Origin: Rhodococcus marinonascens NBRC 14363
Lineage (GTDB): Bacteria > Actinomycetota > Actinomycetes > Mycobacteriales > Mycobacteriaceae
NCBI RefSeq assembly: GCF_001894885.1
Contig: NZ_BCXB01000001.1
Location: 393,213 to 457,212, forward strand
Length of the DNA stretch: 64,000 nucleotides
Reading direction: 5' to 3'
A program made the position numbers and the translations under genes. The notes beneath the pieces are model-generated. The model had not been told where the DNA came from. It saw only the letters and a program-made list of their open reading frames with translations, and made no database searches. This document shows, in pieces, positions 34,565 through 42,280 of the stretch (positions within the stretch are counted from its first letter, which is position 1; the number at the start of each line of letters is the position of its first letter).

Positions 34565-35353
34565 CTACTGCGCGAACATCTTCAGGATCTGGCCCATGCC
34601 CTGCACGATCTGGAGCGCGGCGTCGATCCCGTCCTGAATGTCTTCGGTGTCGGGTGCGTCCTGCGTGCCGTTGGGGAGAGATTGGGTCCCGGGGGCGCCG
34701 ATCGCATCCTCGATCGTGTCTGCGTTCGATGAGGTGCTGGGTGGGCTCTGCGTGCCGTTGGGGACAGATTGGGTCCCGGAGGTGCCAATCGTGTCTGCGT
34801 TCGATGAGGTGCTGGGTGGGCTCTGCGTGCCGTTGGGGAGAGATTGGGTCCCGGAGGTGCCGATCGTGTCTGCGTTCGATGAGGTGCTGGGTGCGCTCAG
34901 AGTTTGAGTGTCGGACACCTCGTGCACAGGCGCAGGGGCGTTGCGCTGGGTGGGTGCACTGTTCAGGCCGAGGTTCGAGGAACAGGTCGGCCATGCGCCC
35001 CAGCCTTGGGAGTCGAGAACCTTCTCGGCGACGACGATCTGCTGTTCGCGCGTGGCCTGGTTGGCGGTGGCGGCGTACTGGGTTCCACCGTGTTCGTTCC
35101 AGGTGCTGTTTGAGAACTGGACTCCGCCCGCATAACCGTTTCCGGTGTTGATGCCCCAGTTTCCGCTGGACTCGCACTGCGCAAGGCGGTCCCAGTCGGA
35201 GTCGGGGGCCGCGTTCGCGGTGCCAGAGAAGGCTGCTCCTGCCACACCCATGATCGCACTGGTGACGGCGATCTTGGCGACGGTGCGGCCGGTGTTGCTC
35301 TGCTTGCGATGGCGTCCGCTCATTGTGGTCGAGATCATTGTGGTCGAGATCAT
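34565..35353 (-). CDS. rpf: Resuscitation-promoting factor, copy 1 (expanded C-terminus)
   Basis: 262 residues if translation begins at ATG 35353. A signal peptide (TVAKIAVTSAIMGVAGAAFS, cleavage after ANA) is followed by the Rpf transglycosylase domain with catalytic Glu61 in AQCESSGNWG and VQFSNSTW and AAWPTCSS-type ends. Rpf enzymes cut peptidoglycan glycan strands and wake dormant cells. The start is moved 10 residues upstream because a 15-bp unit containing the ATG was tandemly repeated; the RBS GAGAGGA now serves the first ATG. The C-terminal half is a low-complexity Ser/Thr/Pro region built from 25-residue repeats (positions about 165-245). It is preceded by a c-di-AMP riboswitch and a CRP site. 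Confidence 0.9.
   Translation of the reverse strand: MISTTMISTTMSGRHRKQSNTGRTVAKIAVTSAIMGVAGAAFSGTANAAPDSDWDRLAQCESSGNWGINTGNGYAGGVQFSNSTWNEHGGTQYAATANQATREQQIVVAEKVLDSQGWGAWPTCSSNLGLNSAPTQRNAPAPVHEVSDTQTLSAPSTSSNADTIGTSGTQSLPNGTQSPPSTSSNADTIGTSGTQSVPNGTQSPPSTSSNADTIEDAIGAPGTQSLPNGTQDAPDTEDIQDGIDAALQIVQGMGQILKMFAQ
34660..34895 (-). repeat. 75-bp in-frame tandem repeats in rpf copy 1
   Basis: Two complete near-identical 75-bp units start at 34728 and 34803, with partial, more diverged units on both sides. On the minus strand each encodes a 25-residue Ser/Thr/Pro/Asn-rich block (STSSNADTIGTSGTQS then LPNGTQSPP). The second rpf copy lacks this array. Confidence 0.85.
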
Positions 35354-35363
35354 TGTGGTTGAG
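35321..35363 (-). repeat. 15-bp tandem repeat spanning the rpf copy-1 start codon
   Basis: Units CATTGTGGTCGAGAT at 35321-35335 and 35336-35350, and a diverged unit at 35351-35363. Each carries the CAT complement of an ATG, giving three in-frame start codons (35323, 35338 and 35353) behind one ribosome-binding site. Copy 2 of rpf has the unit once. Confidence 0.85.
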
Positions 35364-35375
35364 TTCCTCTCCACA

Positions 35376-35599
35376 CGCGCCTGCGAGGTCAGCTGTCGGG
35401 TTCTGGCTGAGAGGTCGCCCGGCCTCGCCGCTCTCTGCTAGAGAGGGTCTGGCTTCACCCCAAGATTAAAGTGTGCGTGACACATTCGAATCGGTGTCCA
35501 TCTGAGAACTTGCGTTCCCTGGAGGACCTTGGGTCCCCCGTCCTCGTCCCTGGAATGCTTCGTTGGGACTCCGATACCCGCGGGACGAGGCTTGGCGCG
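35376..35599 (-). promoter_or_regulatory. c-di-AMP (ydaO/yuaA-type) riboswitch ahead of rpf copy 1
   Basis: On the minus strand the leader holds the ydaO landmarks in order: ACGGGGGACCCA, GGGGTGAAGCC, CCGGGCGACCTC and the 3' block CAGCTGACCTCGCAGGCG. The ends CGCGCC and GGCGCG pair to close the P1 stem. This class binds cyclic di-AMP and, as known for rpf genes of Streptomyces, lowers expression when c-di-AMP is high. It ends about 22 bases before the rpf start. Confidence 0.8.
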
Positions 35600-35796
35600 G
35601 CGGGTCGGACGCGGCCGATTTCCTCGACCGCTGATGAACGTAATAGGACAAAGCTGCGATGTCACTAGTTTGATAAAGCAACGTGTTTTTCGTCATTGCG
35701 AGGTTCCGTTTACGTGCACCCGAACTCTTCCCAGCTCGCAGTAGCGATGGGGCGTGTATATCGACACTCCGCCACGCCGCCGCTACTGTTCCGATA

Positions 35797-35812
35797 TGTG
35801 ATAGAGATCACA
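35797..35812. promoter_or_regulatory. CRP/GlxR binding site upstream of rpf copy 1
   Basis: TGTGATAGAGATCACA matches the consensus TGTGA-N6-TCACA completely. It lies about 200 bases upstream of the riboswitch, in the same place as the site next to copy 2. M. tuberculosis rpfA is a known CRP target, so cAMP control is likely. Confidence 0.75.
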
Positions 35813-35827
35813 TCGAAATGCGTCGCA

Positions 35828-35965
35828 TTGTCGAGGCACGTCGACTAGGTCCTCGCTTTGGAGCATGAGGGAGATGGCGATCATCTCGAGATTCGCGTCA
35901 GCGAGGGGGGTGCCGATGATGGTGATAGCCATGGCAGTCGCCGACGACGTGACCGATCGCAGGCA
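35828..35965 (-). pseudogene. Truncated copy of the YccF-gene 3' end
   Basis: The minus strand encodes [20 protein letters not shown], matching the last 40 residues of the intact YccF protein ([20 protein letters not shown], then [18 protein letters not shown]), with substitutions and the stop lost. It marks the left edge of the duplicated block that includes the CRP site, riboswitch and rpf. Confidence 0.8.
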
Positions 35966-35970
35966 ACAGG

Positions 35971-36015
35971 CAGAAGAGGGGCCCTGCACCGGATCGGTGC
36001 AGGGCCCCTCTTCTG
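35971..36015 (-). terminator. Strong terminator hairpin of rpf copy 2
   Basis: A perfect 20-bp stem (CAGAAGAGGGGCCCTGCACC and its complement) with a 5-nt loop lies 18 bases after the rpf copy-2 stop codon. A run of nine G lies between the stop codon and the hairpin. Confidence 0.85.
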
Positions 36016-36033
36016 CGAGGTTGAGGGGGGGGG

Positions 36034-36606
36034 CTACTGCGGGAGCAGTGCCTTGTTCGCGTCGATGAACTGCAGGATCTGGGGATCGATCTGGAAGCCC
36101 TGAGCCTGGACGGCCTCGATCGCGGAGTCGACGACATCTGCGAACTGCGAGGTGCCGGGAGCGCTTTCCATGAAGCCGGTGATAGCCGGGGCCTCAGGGG
36201 TTTCGCGCACGGGAGCGGGGGCGTTGCGCTGGGTGGGTGCACTGTTCAGGCCGAGGTTCGAGGAACAGGACGGCCATGCGCCCCAGCCTTGGGAGTCGAG
36301 AACCTTCTCGGCGACGACGATCTGCTGTTCGCGGGTGGCCTGGTTGGCAGTGGCGGCGTATTGGGTTCCACCGTGCCCGCTCCAGGTGCTATTTGAGAAC
36401 TGGAGTCCGCCCTGATAACCGTTTCCGGTGTTGATGCCCCAGTTTCCGCCGGACTCGCACTGCGCAAGGCGGTCCCAGTCGGAGTCGGGGGCCGCGTTCG
36501 CGGTGCCAGAGAAGGCCGCTCCTGCCACACCCATGATCGCACTGGTGACGGCAACCTTGGCGACGGTACGGCCGGTGTTACTCGGTTTGCGATGACGTCC
36601 GCTCAT
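36034..36606 (-). CDS. rpf: Resuscitation-promoting factor, copy 2
   Basis: 190 residues. Signal peptide (residues 1-39, ending ANA|AP) and Rpf domain are almost identical to copy 1, with catalytic Glu51 in AQCESGGNWG and GLQFSNSTW. The C-terminus differs: a Pro-rich linker then SQFADVVDSAIEAVQAQGFQ ending NKALLPQ, likely a helical tail instead of repeats. GAGAGGA lies 11 bases before ATG 36606. The two genes, with their leaders, form a tandem duplication about 1.25 kb per unit. This copy, lying beside the intact YccF gene, is probably the ancestral one. Confidence 0.92.
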   Translation of the reverse strand: MSGRHRKPSNTGRTVAKVAVTSAIMGVAGAAFSGTANAAPDSDWDRLAQCESGGNWGINTGNGYQGGLQFSNSTWSGHGGTQYAATANQATREQQIVVAEKVLDSQGWGAWPSCSSNLGLNSAPTQRNAPAPVRETPEAPAITGFMESAPGTSQFADVVDSAIEAVQAQGFQIDPQILQFIDANKALLPQ

Positions 36607-36628
36607 AGTGGTCGAGTTCCTCTCCACA

Positions 36629-36852
36629 CGCGCCTGCGAGGTCAGCTGTCGGGTTCGGGCTGAGAGGTCGCCCGGCCTCGCCACTCTCTGCTGGAGAGGG
36701 TCTGGCTTCACCCCAAGATTCGAGTGTGCGTGACACATTCGAATCGGTGTCCATCTGAGAACTTGCGTTCCCTGGAGGACCTTGGGTCCCCCGTCCTCGT
36801 CCCTGGAATGCTTCGTTGGGACTCCGATACCCGCGGGACGAGGTTTGGCGCG
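36629..36852 (-). promoter_or_regulatory. c-di-AMP (ydaO/yuaA-type) riboswitch ahead of rpf copy 2
   Basis: The same ydaO landmarks and closing stem (CGCGCC/GGCGCG) as in copy 1, with only scattered substitutions along about 220 nt. The 5'-to-3' order on the minus strand places it between the promoter region (about 36860-37040) and the rpf start. Confidence 0.8.
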
Positions 36853-37045
36853 GCGGGTCGGATGTGGCCGATTTCCTCGACCGCTGATGACCGTAGTAGG
36901 ACAAAGCTGCGATGTCACTATTTGATAACGCAAGGCGTGTTTGTCCGTTATTAGGTCCCGTTTGGGTACATGCGGACTCTTCCCTGCTCGTGGCGGTAGA
37001 ACGGCCTGAATGTCGGTCCGTCACCGTATCGTTACCGCGCCGTTA

Positions 37046-37061
37046 TGTGATTAAGGTCACA
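37046..37061. promoter_or_regulatory. CRP/GlxR binding site upstream of rpf copy 2
   Basis: TGTGATTAAGGTCACA matches TGTGA-N6-TCACA completely and directly abuts the stop codon of the YccF gene. Its six central bases differ from those of the copy-1 site while the arms are intact, suggesting both are kept functional. Confidence 0.75.
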
Positions 37062-37439
37062 TCAGCGAGGGGTATCGACTATGTCTTTGCCGAGTGGCAT
37101 TAGCGAAATGGGGATCATCTTGAGGTTCGCGACGGCGAGGGGGATGCCGATGATGGTGATCGCCATGGCGATCGCGGTGAGAATGTGACCGAGTGCGAGC
37201 CACAAGCCCGCGAAGATGAACCAGATGACGTTGCCGATCAGCGACCCCGCACCCGCCGTCGGTTTGTCGACCACGGTCTTGCCGAACGGCCACAGTGCGT
37301 AGACGCCCACCCGGAACGATGCGATGCCGAACGGAATGGTGATGATCAACAGGCAGCAGATGATGCCGGCAACGAAATACCCCAGCGCCAGCCACAGGCC
37401 GCCGAACAAGAGCCAGATGATATTGAGCAGCAGTCTCAT
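37062..37439 (-). CDS. YccF-domain inner membrane protein
   Basis: 125 residues with an internal repeat: [20 protein letters not shown] and [20 protein letters not shown], each followed by an ITIPFG/ITIIGIP turn and an aromatic/proline exit ([18 protein letters not shown]). This is the YccF (DUF307) arrangement of four membrane helices. Function unknown; the M. tuberculosis counterpart, Rv0870c as I recall, lies at the same place beside rpfA and the cold-shock gene. The last third is duplicated as a fragment at 35828-35965. Confidence 0.85.
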   Translation of the reverse strand: MRLLLNIIWLLFGGLWLALGYFVAGIICCLLIITIPFGIASFRVGVYALWPFGKTVVDKPTAGAGSLIGNVIWFIFAGLWLALGHILTAIAMAITIIGIPLAVANLKMIPISLMPLGKDIVDTPR

Positions 37440-37469
37440 GATCGCTCCATCGGTCGGTGGTCGAGATCG

Positions 37470-37709
37470 TCAGCGCGCGCGCCTGCCCTGCATCAGCGCC
37501 GCGACGATGCCGAGCAAGAATCCGATCGGGCAGGCGAGGGCGATGAGATACAGAACGAGTCCGGGTTTGTTGTCGGACAGGATCGGGGTCAGGAAGATCG
37601 CAACGATAGCCACGAAGCCGAGCGCGAACAGGGTGAGTGCGACCCGCAGGAAACCGTCGCTGGTCCGTGACGGGCGAGTGGTGCTCTCAGGAGTCGGTTC
37701 GTGGGCCAC
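37470..37709 (-). CDS. Small two-helix membrane protein
   Basis: About 79 residues: a polar N-terminus ([16 protein letters not shown]), helices [20 protein letters not shown] and [20 protein letters not shown], and a basic RRAR end. GTG 37709 is chosen over TTG 37718 because TATCGT ends 8 bases before it, a leaderless-type promoter. I know no function. It is divergent from the cold-shock gene and precedes the YccF gene on the same strand. Confidence 0.6.
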   Translation of the reverse strand: MAHEPTPESTTRPSRTSDGFLRVALTLFALGFVAIVAIFLTPILSDNKPGLVLYLIALACPIGFLLGIVAALMQGRRAR

Positions 37710-37828
37710 AACTTGCAACGATAGTGCCTGGAAAGTGGAATGCTGGATAGGGTCCGCGCAAGGTAGACTGAGAGCGCTGCGCGTCCCGCACCAGAGGTGG
37801 GGGCGCGCTGTTTTGCATACTGCATATC

Positions 37829-37845
37829 AGTGCAAAAAATGCACT
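37829..37845 (+). promoter_or_regulatory. Small hairpin in the cold-shock gene leader
   Basis: AGTGCA and TGCACT form a 6-bp stem around five A residues, ending two bases before the AAGGGA ribosome-binding site. TGCATA motifs repeat just upstream. A -10-like TAGACT at 37764-37769 would give a leader of about 90 nt. Structural control of translation at low temperature is possible. Confidence 0.35.
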
Positions 37846-37860
37846 TCAAGGGATGAGCGG

Positions 37861-38283
37861 GTGAACGCGGTGCCGACCGGCAAGGTGAAGTGGTACGACG
37901 TCGAAAAAGGCTTCGGATTTCTGTCGCAGGAGGAGGGGGAAGACGTCTATGTGCGTTCGTCCGCTCTGCCCGACGGGATCGAGGGCCTCAAGGCCGGCCA
38001 GCGAGTCGAGTTCGGTATGGCTGCCGGACGTCGAGGTCCCCAAGCACTGAGCCTGAAGGTGCTCGACCCGGCGCCGTCGCTGCACCAGAAGAGCGTCGCC
38101 CGCAAAGAGCCCGCCGCCAAGAAGCACACGCCGGACGAACTCCACGGCATGGTCGAGGACATGATCACTCTGCTCGAGGCGACGGTTCAACCAGATCTGC
38201 GCAGGGGCAAGTACCCGGACCGCAAGACGGCCCAACGAATCTCCGAGGTAGTTCGCGCCGTCGCCCGCGAACTCGACAGCTGA
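37861..38283 (+). CDS. cspB: Cold-shock-domain protein with C-terminal extension (CspB/Rv0871-like)
   Basis: About 140 residues. The cold-shock domain (4-67) has [20 protein letters not shown] and [10 protein letters not shown], including the RNP1-like KGFGFL motif and a reduced RNP2-like DVYV, both nucleic-acid contacts. The extra C-terminal part, about 75-140, is helical and basic ([39 protein letters not shown]) and is shared by mycobacterial CspB. It probably binds RNA or ssDNA as a chaperone. GTG 37861 follows AAGGGA by 7 bases; a second GTG at 37870 is also possible. Confidence 0.88.
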   Translation: MNAVPTGKVKWYDVEKGFGFLSQEEGEDVYVRSSALPDGIEGLKAGQRVEFGMAAGRRGPQALSLKVLDPAPSLHQKSVARKEPAAKKHTPDELHGMVEDMITLLEATVQPDLRRGKYPDRKTAQRISEVVRAVARELDS

Positions 38284-38295
38284 CCTGCGTTCTCG

Positions 38296-38333
38296 TCAGC
38301 GTCCTGATCAGGCCTCAGCGTCCTGATCAGGCC
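38296..38333. repeat. 19-bp tandem duplication across the DUF2771 stop codon
   Basis: Two exact copies of TCAGCGTCCTGATCAGGCC at 38296-38314 and 38315-38333. The right copy contains the stop codon (38327-38329, minus strand) of the DUF2771 gene; the left lies beyond it. The unit also contains the palindrome CCTGATCAGG. Confidence 0.85.
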
Positions 38334-38818
38334 GTCTTGATCGACCAGACGGCCCGGGCATGTGGCAGTCCCTCCTCGTCGACGACTGCAGAGGGCAATT
38401 GGATCTCGACTCCGGCCAGCTGCAAGTCCTCCGACGAAGGCACGGTCACGGCACGGGTCTCACCGGCGCGGTGCGTCTTTTCCAGAATGACGGGTCCGCC
38501 CGACGCGTCCTGGTAGAGGGCGAAGATGCGCCAAGGCGCGTTGACGATTTCCGGTGGCAGCGACAGTTGCAGGGGGTAGCCGGGGGGAACGTCGAGTTCG
38601 GTGATTCCGCCGCTTTCGCAGTCCTCGAGGTACAGGTTGCAATACCCGAAGGGAATCACCTGCTCGGATCGGTCGTGCGCGAAGGCCGTGATCACGGGCA
38701 GACGGGTCGGCGAGTCGCGAACGAGTGTGTAGAGGACTCCGACGAAGGCCACCAGGACCACTACCAGTCCCGCTGCCGACAAAGCCAGGATCTTCTTGGT
38801 GCGCAACTGCATGCTCAC
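38327..38818 (-). CDS. DUF2771-family membrane-anchored exported protein (Rv0875c-like)
   Basis: About 162 residues: one N-terminal helix (ILALSAAGLVVVLVAFVGVL), then an exported domain with FGYCNLYLEDCESG (two cysteines possibly disulfide-linked), ELDVPPGYPLQLSLPPEI and PWRIFALYQ. This is the DUF2771 arrangement. GTG 38818 immediately follows the stop of the MFS gene upstream; ATG 38812 is an alternative. Function unknown. Probably co-translated with the MFS gene, as in mycobacteria. Confidence 0.75.
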   Translation of the reverse strand: MSMQLRTKKILALSAAGLVVVLVAFVGVLYTLVRDSPTRLPVITAFAHDRSEQVIPFGYCNLYLEDCESGGITELDVPPGYPLQLSLPPEIVNAPWRIFALYQDASGGPVILEKTHRAGETRAVTVPSSEDLQLAGVEIQLPSAVVDEEGLPHARAVWSIKTA

Positions 38819-40519
38819 TTACTTCACACTTCCTGTCGATCGGCCGACCCGGTGGGTCGAGAGAGGGTCGGCTACTTCTTGTTCTGCCAAGTCGGGGCGT
38901 TTTCCACCGAGTCCTGGCAGCAGCGTGTTCCCGCGATAGGTGAGGATGGTCTGGACGAGTCCGACGGTCATGACGGCCGACACCACCGAGAACCCGATCC
39001 AGTATTCGGTAGGCAGCAGGACGCCCAGCGCACCACCGACCACCCAGCTCAGCTGGAGAACCGTCTCAGATCGTCCGAATCCCGACGCGATCGATTCTTC
39101 GGGGAGGTCGTGCTGAAGCGACGCGTCCAGCGATACCTTGGCCAGCGCGCTCGCCGCAGACGCGACGAGGGTGGCCAGCGCTGCCGTCATCAGGTTGTCG
39201 GTGACGGCAGCGATCACGGCGATGATCCACACCGCGCCCGTGCATCGCAGGACGATCAGCGCGGGACGGCCGAGTTTGAGCCGGGCACCGGTTGCGTTGC
39301 CGGAGAAGTTGCCGATAGCGGCGGCCGCACCGATGAGTCCGAGCATGGCTGCCTGGACGAGGGGTTCGTGGTCGGTTCGAGATTTCGCGACGAACGCGAT
39401 GTACAGGGTCAAGAATCCGGTGAGGACACGGATGGTGCTGTTGCCCCACAGCCCGGTGATCACCGCTCGGCCCAGCGGTTGTCTGCGTCTACCCGACTTC
39501 GTCGCAGCGGCCGAGTCGGGCTGCGACTTCGTCTCAGCGGTGGAGTCGGGCTGCATCAAGGGGGTGCGGCTGATGACCTCAGTCACCTGGTCGCCGCCGT
39601 GATATTTGAGAGTGGCCGGAACCTCGCCCTCGGTGACCTCGACCCACGACGGGATGCGCATGCTGAGATACGCGCCGAGCGCGGTGGTGACCGCTGCCAG
39701 CCACAGTGCGCCGACGGAACCGGCAGCGAGCGCCAACCCGCCGGCAATAGCGCCGGCGCCGATGGTGCCGCCGAGGAGGCCGAACACGGTGAGCCGGGAA
39801 TTGACTCGCACGAGGTCGATCTCCGGTGGTAGTACGCGCGGGGTGACCGCGCTCTTGAGCACCGAGAAGGACTTGCTGAGCACCATCATGCCCAGCGCGG
39901 CCGGGTAAAGCATCCAACTGTCGAAATTGAAGACGAGAACGAGCGCAAGCGCGGTCCGCAGTCCGAACGACGTGGCGAGGGCGACTCGGCGGCCGTGCTG
40001 CAGTCGGTCCAGCATCGGGCCGATCAGCGGGGCGATCACCGCGAACGGGGCGATCGTGATGAGTAGGTACAGCGCGACCTTGGTCTTGTCCTCACCGGTT
40101 GCGGCGGAGAAGAACAGGGTGTTGGCGAGAGCGACCGCAATGGCAGCGTCCGTCGCGAAGTTTGCCATCACCGCGTAGGTGAGTGCGGTGAGTCCCGACT
40201 TGTCCGCACCGTCGGCCTTCGCCGCGCGATGGAATGTCGCGATGCCCCTGTTGGTGAGTTCGCGGCTTCGCATCGCCGCAACTCGCGTCACCGTGAGCCT
40301 GCGCGGCATCGGGGGCGCCTTGGGCGCATCCGCCGAATCCTCGTCGGCGCGCGTTCGTGATTCGCCGCCGACCGGGTGAAGGGGAGGGAGGGGCGAGCGC
40401 CGGCCTCCTACGCGGGCCGCAGGCGGGTATTTGTCGTAGCCGGGATGGGCGGTGGGCCCGAACTTCTCGTCGGGAGCCCAACCGCCGCCCGAGTCGTAGG
40501 GTTCACGCGGTCCGGTCAC
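38819..40519 (-). CDS. MFS transporter (Rv0876c-like)
   Basis: 566 residues. About 120 N-terminal residues are polar (PPAARVGGRRSPLPPLHPVG) and probably cytosolic. Helices follow: YAVMANFATDAAIAVALANT, VALYLLITIAPFAVIAPLIG, PMLDRLQHGRRVAL (motif-A-like loop) and others up to VGLVQTILTYRGN. The linker between helix bundles contains a repeated Asp-Ser-Ala-Glu-Thr-Lys-Ser block (DSTAETKSQ, DSAAATKSG). MFS_3-like; substrate unknown. It shares an operon with the DUF2771 gene. Confidence 0.85.
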   Translation of the reverse strand: MTGPREPYDSGGGWAPDEKFGPTAHPGYDKYPPAARVGGRRSPLPPLHPVGGESRTRADEDSADAPKAPPMPRRLTVTRVAAMRSRELTNRGIATFHRAAKADGADKSGLTALTYAVMANFATDAAIAVALANTLFFSAATGEDKTKVALYLLITIAPFAVIAPLIGPMLDRLQHGRRVALATSFGLRTALALVLVFNFDSWMLYPAALGMMVLSKSFSVLKSAVTPRVLPPEIDLVRVNSRLTVFGLLGGTIGAGAIAGGLALAAGSVGALWLAAVTTALGAYLSMRIPSWVEVTEGEVPATLKYHGGDQVTEVISRTPLMQPDSTAETKSQPDSAAATKSGRRRQPLGRAVITGLWGNSTIRVLTGFLTLYIAFVAKSRTDHEPLVQAAMLGLIGAAAAIGNFSGNATGARLKLGRPALIVLRCTGAVWIIAVIAAVTDNLMTAALATLVASAASALAKVSLDASLQHDLPEESIASGFGRSETVLQLSWVVGGALGVLLPTEYWIGFSVVSAVMTVGLVQTILTYRGNTLLPGLGGKRPDLAEQEVADPLSTHRVGRSTGSVK

Positions 40520-40589
40520 ACCTCAATTCTGTCCTAGTCGGGTGACATGTGACCGGGCAACCCCAGGCAATGCTGGTCATTGCGGCCTG

Positions 40590-41384
40590 TCAGGGAACGA
40601 ACCGCACCTCGTACATGCGTGGCCAGTACTTTCCCGTGAGTAGGAAGCGGTCGGTTCCCGGAATCTGGGCGATGCCGTTGAGGACGTCGATGGCACGTGG
40701 GCCCGGCGGGAGCGCAGCGCGCAGGGCAGAGGCATCGATCATTGCTTCGACCCGGCCATCCGCAGGATCGAGGCGGGCAACGGTGTCGGTGGTCCAGATG
40801 TTTGCATAGATCGAGCCGTCGTCTGCGCACTCGAGTTCGTTGAGATTGGTCAGTGGAACCCCGTCACGCATTGCCTCGACGGTCCGCCGGGGTTCGAACG
40901 TCGCGGGGTCCCGGAAGGTGAGGGTGGATGAACCGTCGCTCGTGACGAGAAGATCGGGCAACGCGCAGATACCCCACCCCTCGCCGTCGAACGGGACCCT
41001 GCGCTGCTCGGCGAGGGTGGTGCGATCCCGGACGATGGCGAAGCCGTCGCGCCACGTCAACTGCCAGACGGCGCCGTCGCTCACCGTGATGCCCTCCCCG
41101 AACAGGGGCGCCGGCAAATCGGCTCGCGCACGGACGATTCCGCTGTCGAGATCGGTTGCCTGCACCCAGGACTCACCTGGCCGCCCCGTCCCCTCCAGTA
41201 AATCGGTGCCGTCGATCTCGAGCCCCTGGGTGAAGGCGTTCGGGTCGTGGTCGAGGGTTCGGACTATCTCGACGTGCAGATCGACGGCGGACACACCCGG
41301 CGATGCGGGACTTTGCGGGGCGCAGGCGGTGACCACCCAGGCCATCGTGAACAGGGCTGCGACGAGGTTCCGGCGACCGGTCAT
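40590..41384 (-). CDS. Glutaminyl-peptide cyclotransferase-like lipoprotein
   Basis: 264 residues. The N-terminus has a lipobox (AWVVTAC, lipidated Cys22 or so) after a hydrophobic stretch, so it is exported and membrane-anchored. The rest is the five-bladed propeller of plant-type glutamine cyclotransferases: DHDPNAFTQGLEIDG, LLEGTGRPGESW, FGEGITVSDGAVWQLTW, WGICALPDLLVTSDGS, LNELECADDGSIYANIWTTD and VLNGIAQ. These enzymes form N-terminal pyroglutamate on exported proteins. ATG 41384 is chosen because it gives the lipoprotein signal; the open frame upstream is non-homologous. Confidence 0.85.
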   Translation of the reverse strand: MTGRRNLVAALFTMAWVVTACAPQSPASPGVSAVDLHVEIVRTLDHDPNAFTQGLEIDGTDLLEGTGRPGESWVQATDLDSGIVRARADLPAPLFGEGITVSDGAVWQLTWRDGFAIVRDRTTLAEQRRVPFDGEGWGICALPDLLVTSDGSSTLTFRDPATFEPRRTVEAMRDGVPLTNLNELECADDGSIYANIWTTDTVARLDPADGRVEAMIDASALRAALPPGPRAIDVLNGIAQIPGTDRFLLTGKYWPRMYEVRFVP

Positions 41385-41443
41385 CAGACCAGCATGACAG
41401 CCCAGGTGGGCGCGCACTTGTGATGGTGCGGCAAACTGGTGGT

Positions 41444-42280
41444 GTGAGTGTTGCTTCTTCCGATGAGCGCGCAGCGGTGCGCCCCGTACTGACCCATGCC
41501 GCCGACCTTGCCCGTACCGCATTGCTCGAACTGCAGGACGGGGGAGTCGGCGACTACCTGGATGTCGCGTACGAGGACGAGTGCGCCGCGACACACCGCT
41601 TCGCTGCCGACCTTCCGGGCTACCGGGGCTGGCAATGGGTGGTGGTGGTGGCTGCCGGTCCCGAATCGGACCGCGCCACTATCAGTGAAATTGCCCTCCT
41701 CCCCGGACCCGATGCCTTGGTCGCACCAGAGTGGATTCCGTGGGACCAGCGCATCCGCCCGGGCGACCTGTCCGCAGGCGATCTACTGGCGCCCTCCGCC
41801 GGTGACCCCCGGCTTGTCCCCGGCTACGTCGCGAACGGCGACCCGGAGGTCGACGACGTCGCACTCGCACTCGGTATGGGTCGCAGACAGGTGATGAGCC
41901 TCGAAGGTCGCCTCGATGCGGCTCAGCGTTGGCACGACGGCGACTTCGGACCCGATTCCGATATGGCCAAGGCTGCGCCGTCGACGTGCGAGCTATGTGG
42001 GTTCTATCTTCCGCTCGCGGGGTCGATGCGCGCGTCGTTCGGGGTGTGCGGCAATGAGATGGCTGCAGACGGGCATGTCGTCGACGCAATGTTCGGATGC
42101 GGAGCACACTCCGACACCACGCTGCCGTCGGGCGCGGGCTCACCGCAATACGACGCCTACGATGACGGCGCCATCGAGGTCGTCGAACAGCCCCAGTCCC
42201 AGTCCCAGGCAGAGGGTGTCGGCGAGTCAGGGTCTGCTACTGAATCGGCTGCGGCCGAGGACCCCACATCGACCAGCTAG
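41444..42280 (+). CDS. DUF3027-family protein (Rv0877-like)
   Basis: About 278 residues from GTG 41444. The N-terminal part has ARTALLELQDGGVGDYLDVA, FAADLPGYRGWQWVVVVA and LLPGPDALVAPEWIPWDQRI. A zinc-finger-like region near residues 180-225 has CELCGFYLPL, a later VCGNEM and FGCGAH. The C-terminus is Gln/Ser/Glu-rich and likely disordered. DUF3027 proteins are confined to actinobacteria with no known function. The end overlaps the start of the ATPase gene downstream, so the two are translated together. ATG 41423 is an alternative start. Confidence 0.8.
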   Translation: MSVASSDERAAVRPVLTHAADLARTALLELQDGGVGDYLDVAYEDECAATHRFAADLPGYRGWQWVVVVAAGPESDRATISEIALLPGPDALVAPEWIPWDQRIRPGDLSAGDLLAPSAGDPRLVPGYVANGDPEVDDVALALGMGRRQVMSLEGRLDAAQRWHDGDFGPDSDMAKAAPSTCELCGFYLPLAGSMRASFGVCGNEMAADGHVVDAMFGCGAHSDTTLPSGAGSPQYDAYDDGAIEVVEQPQSQSQAEGVGESGSATESAAAEDPTSTS

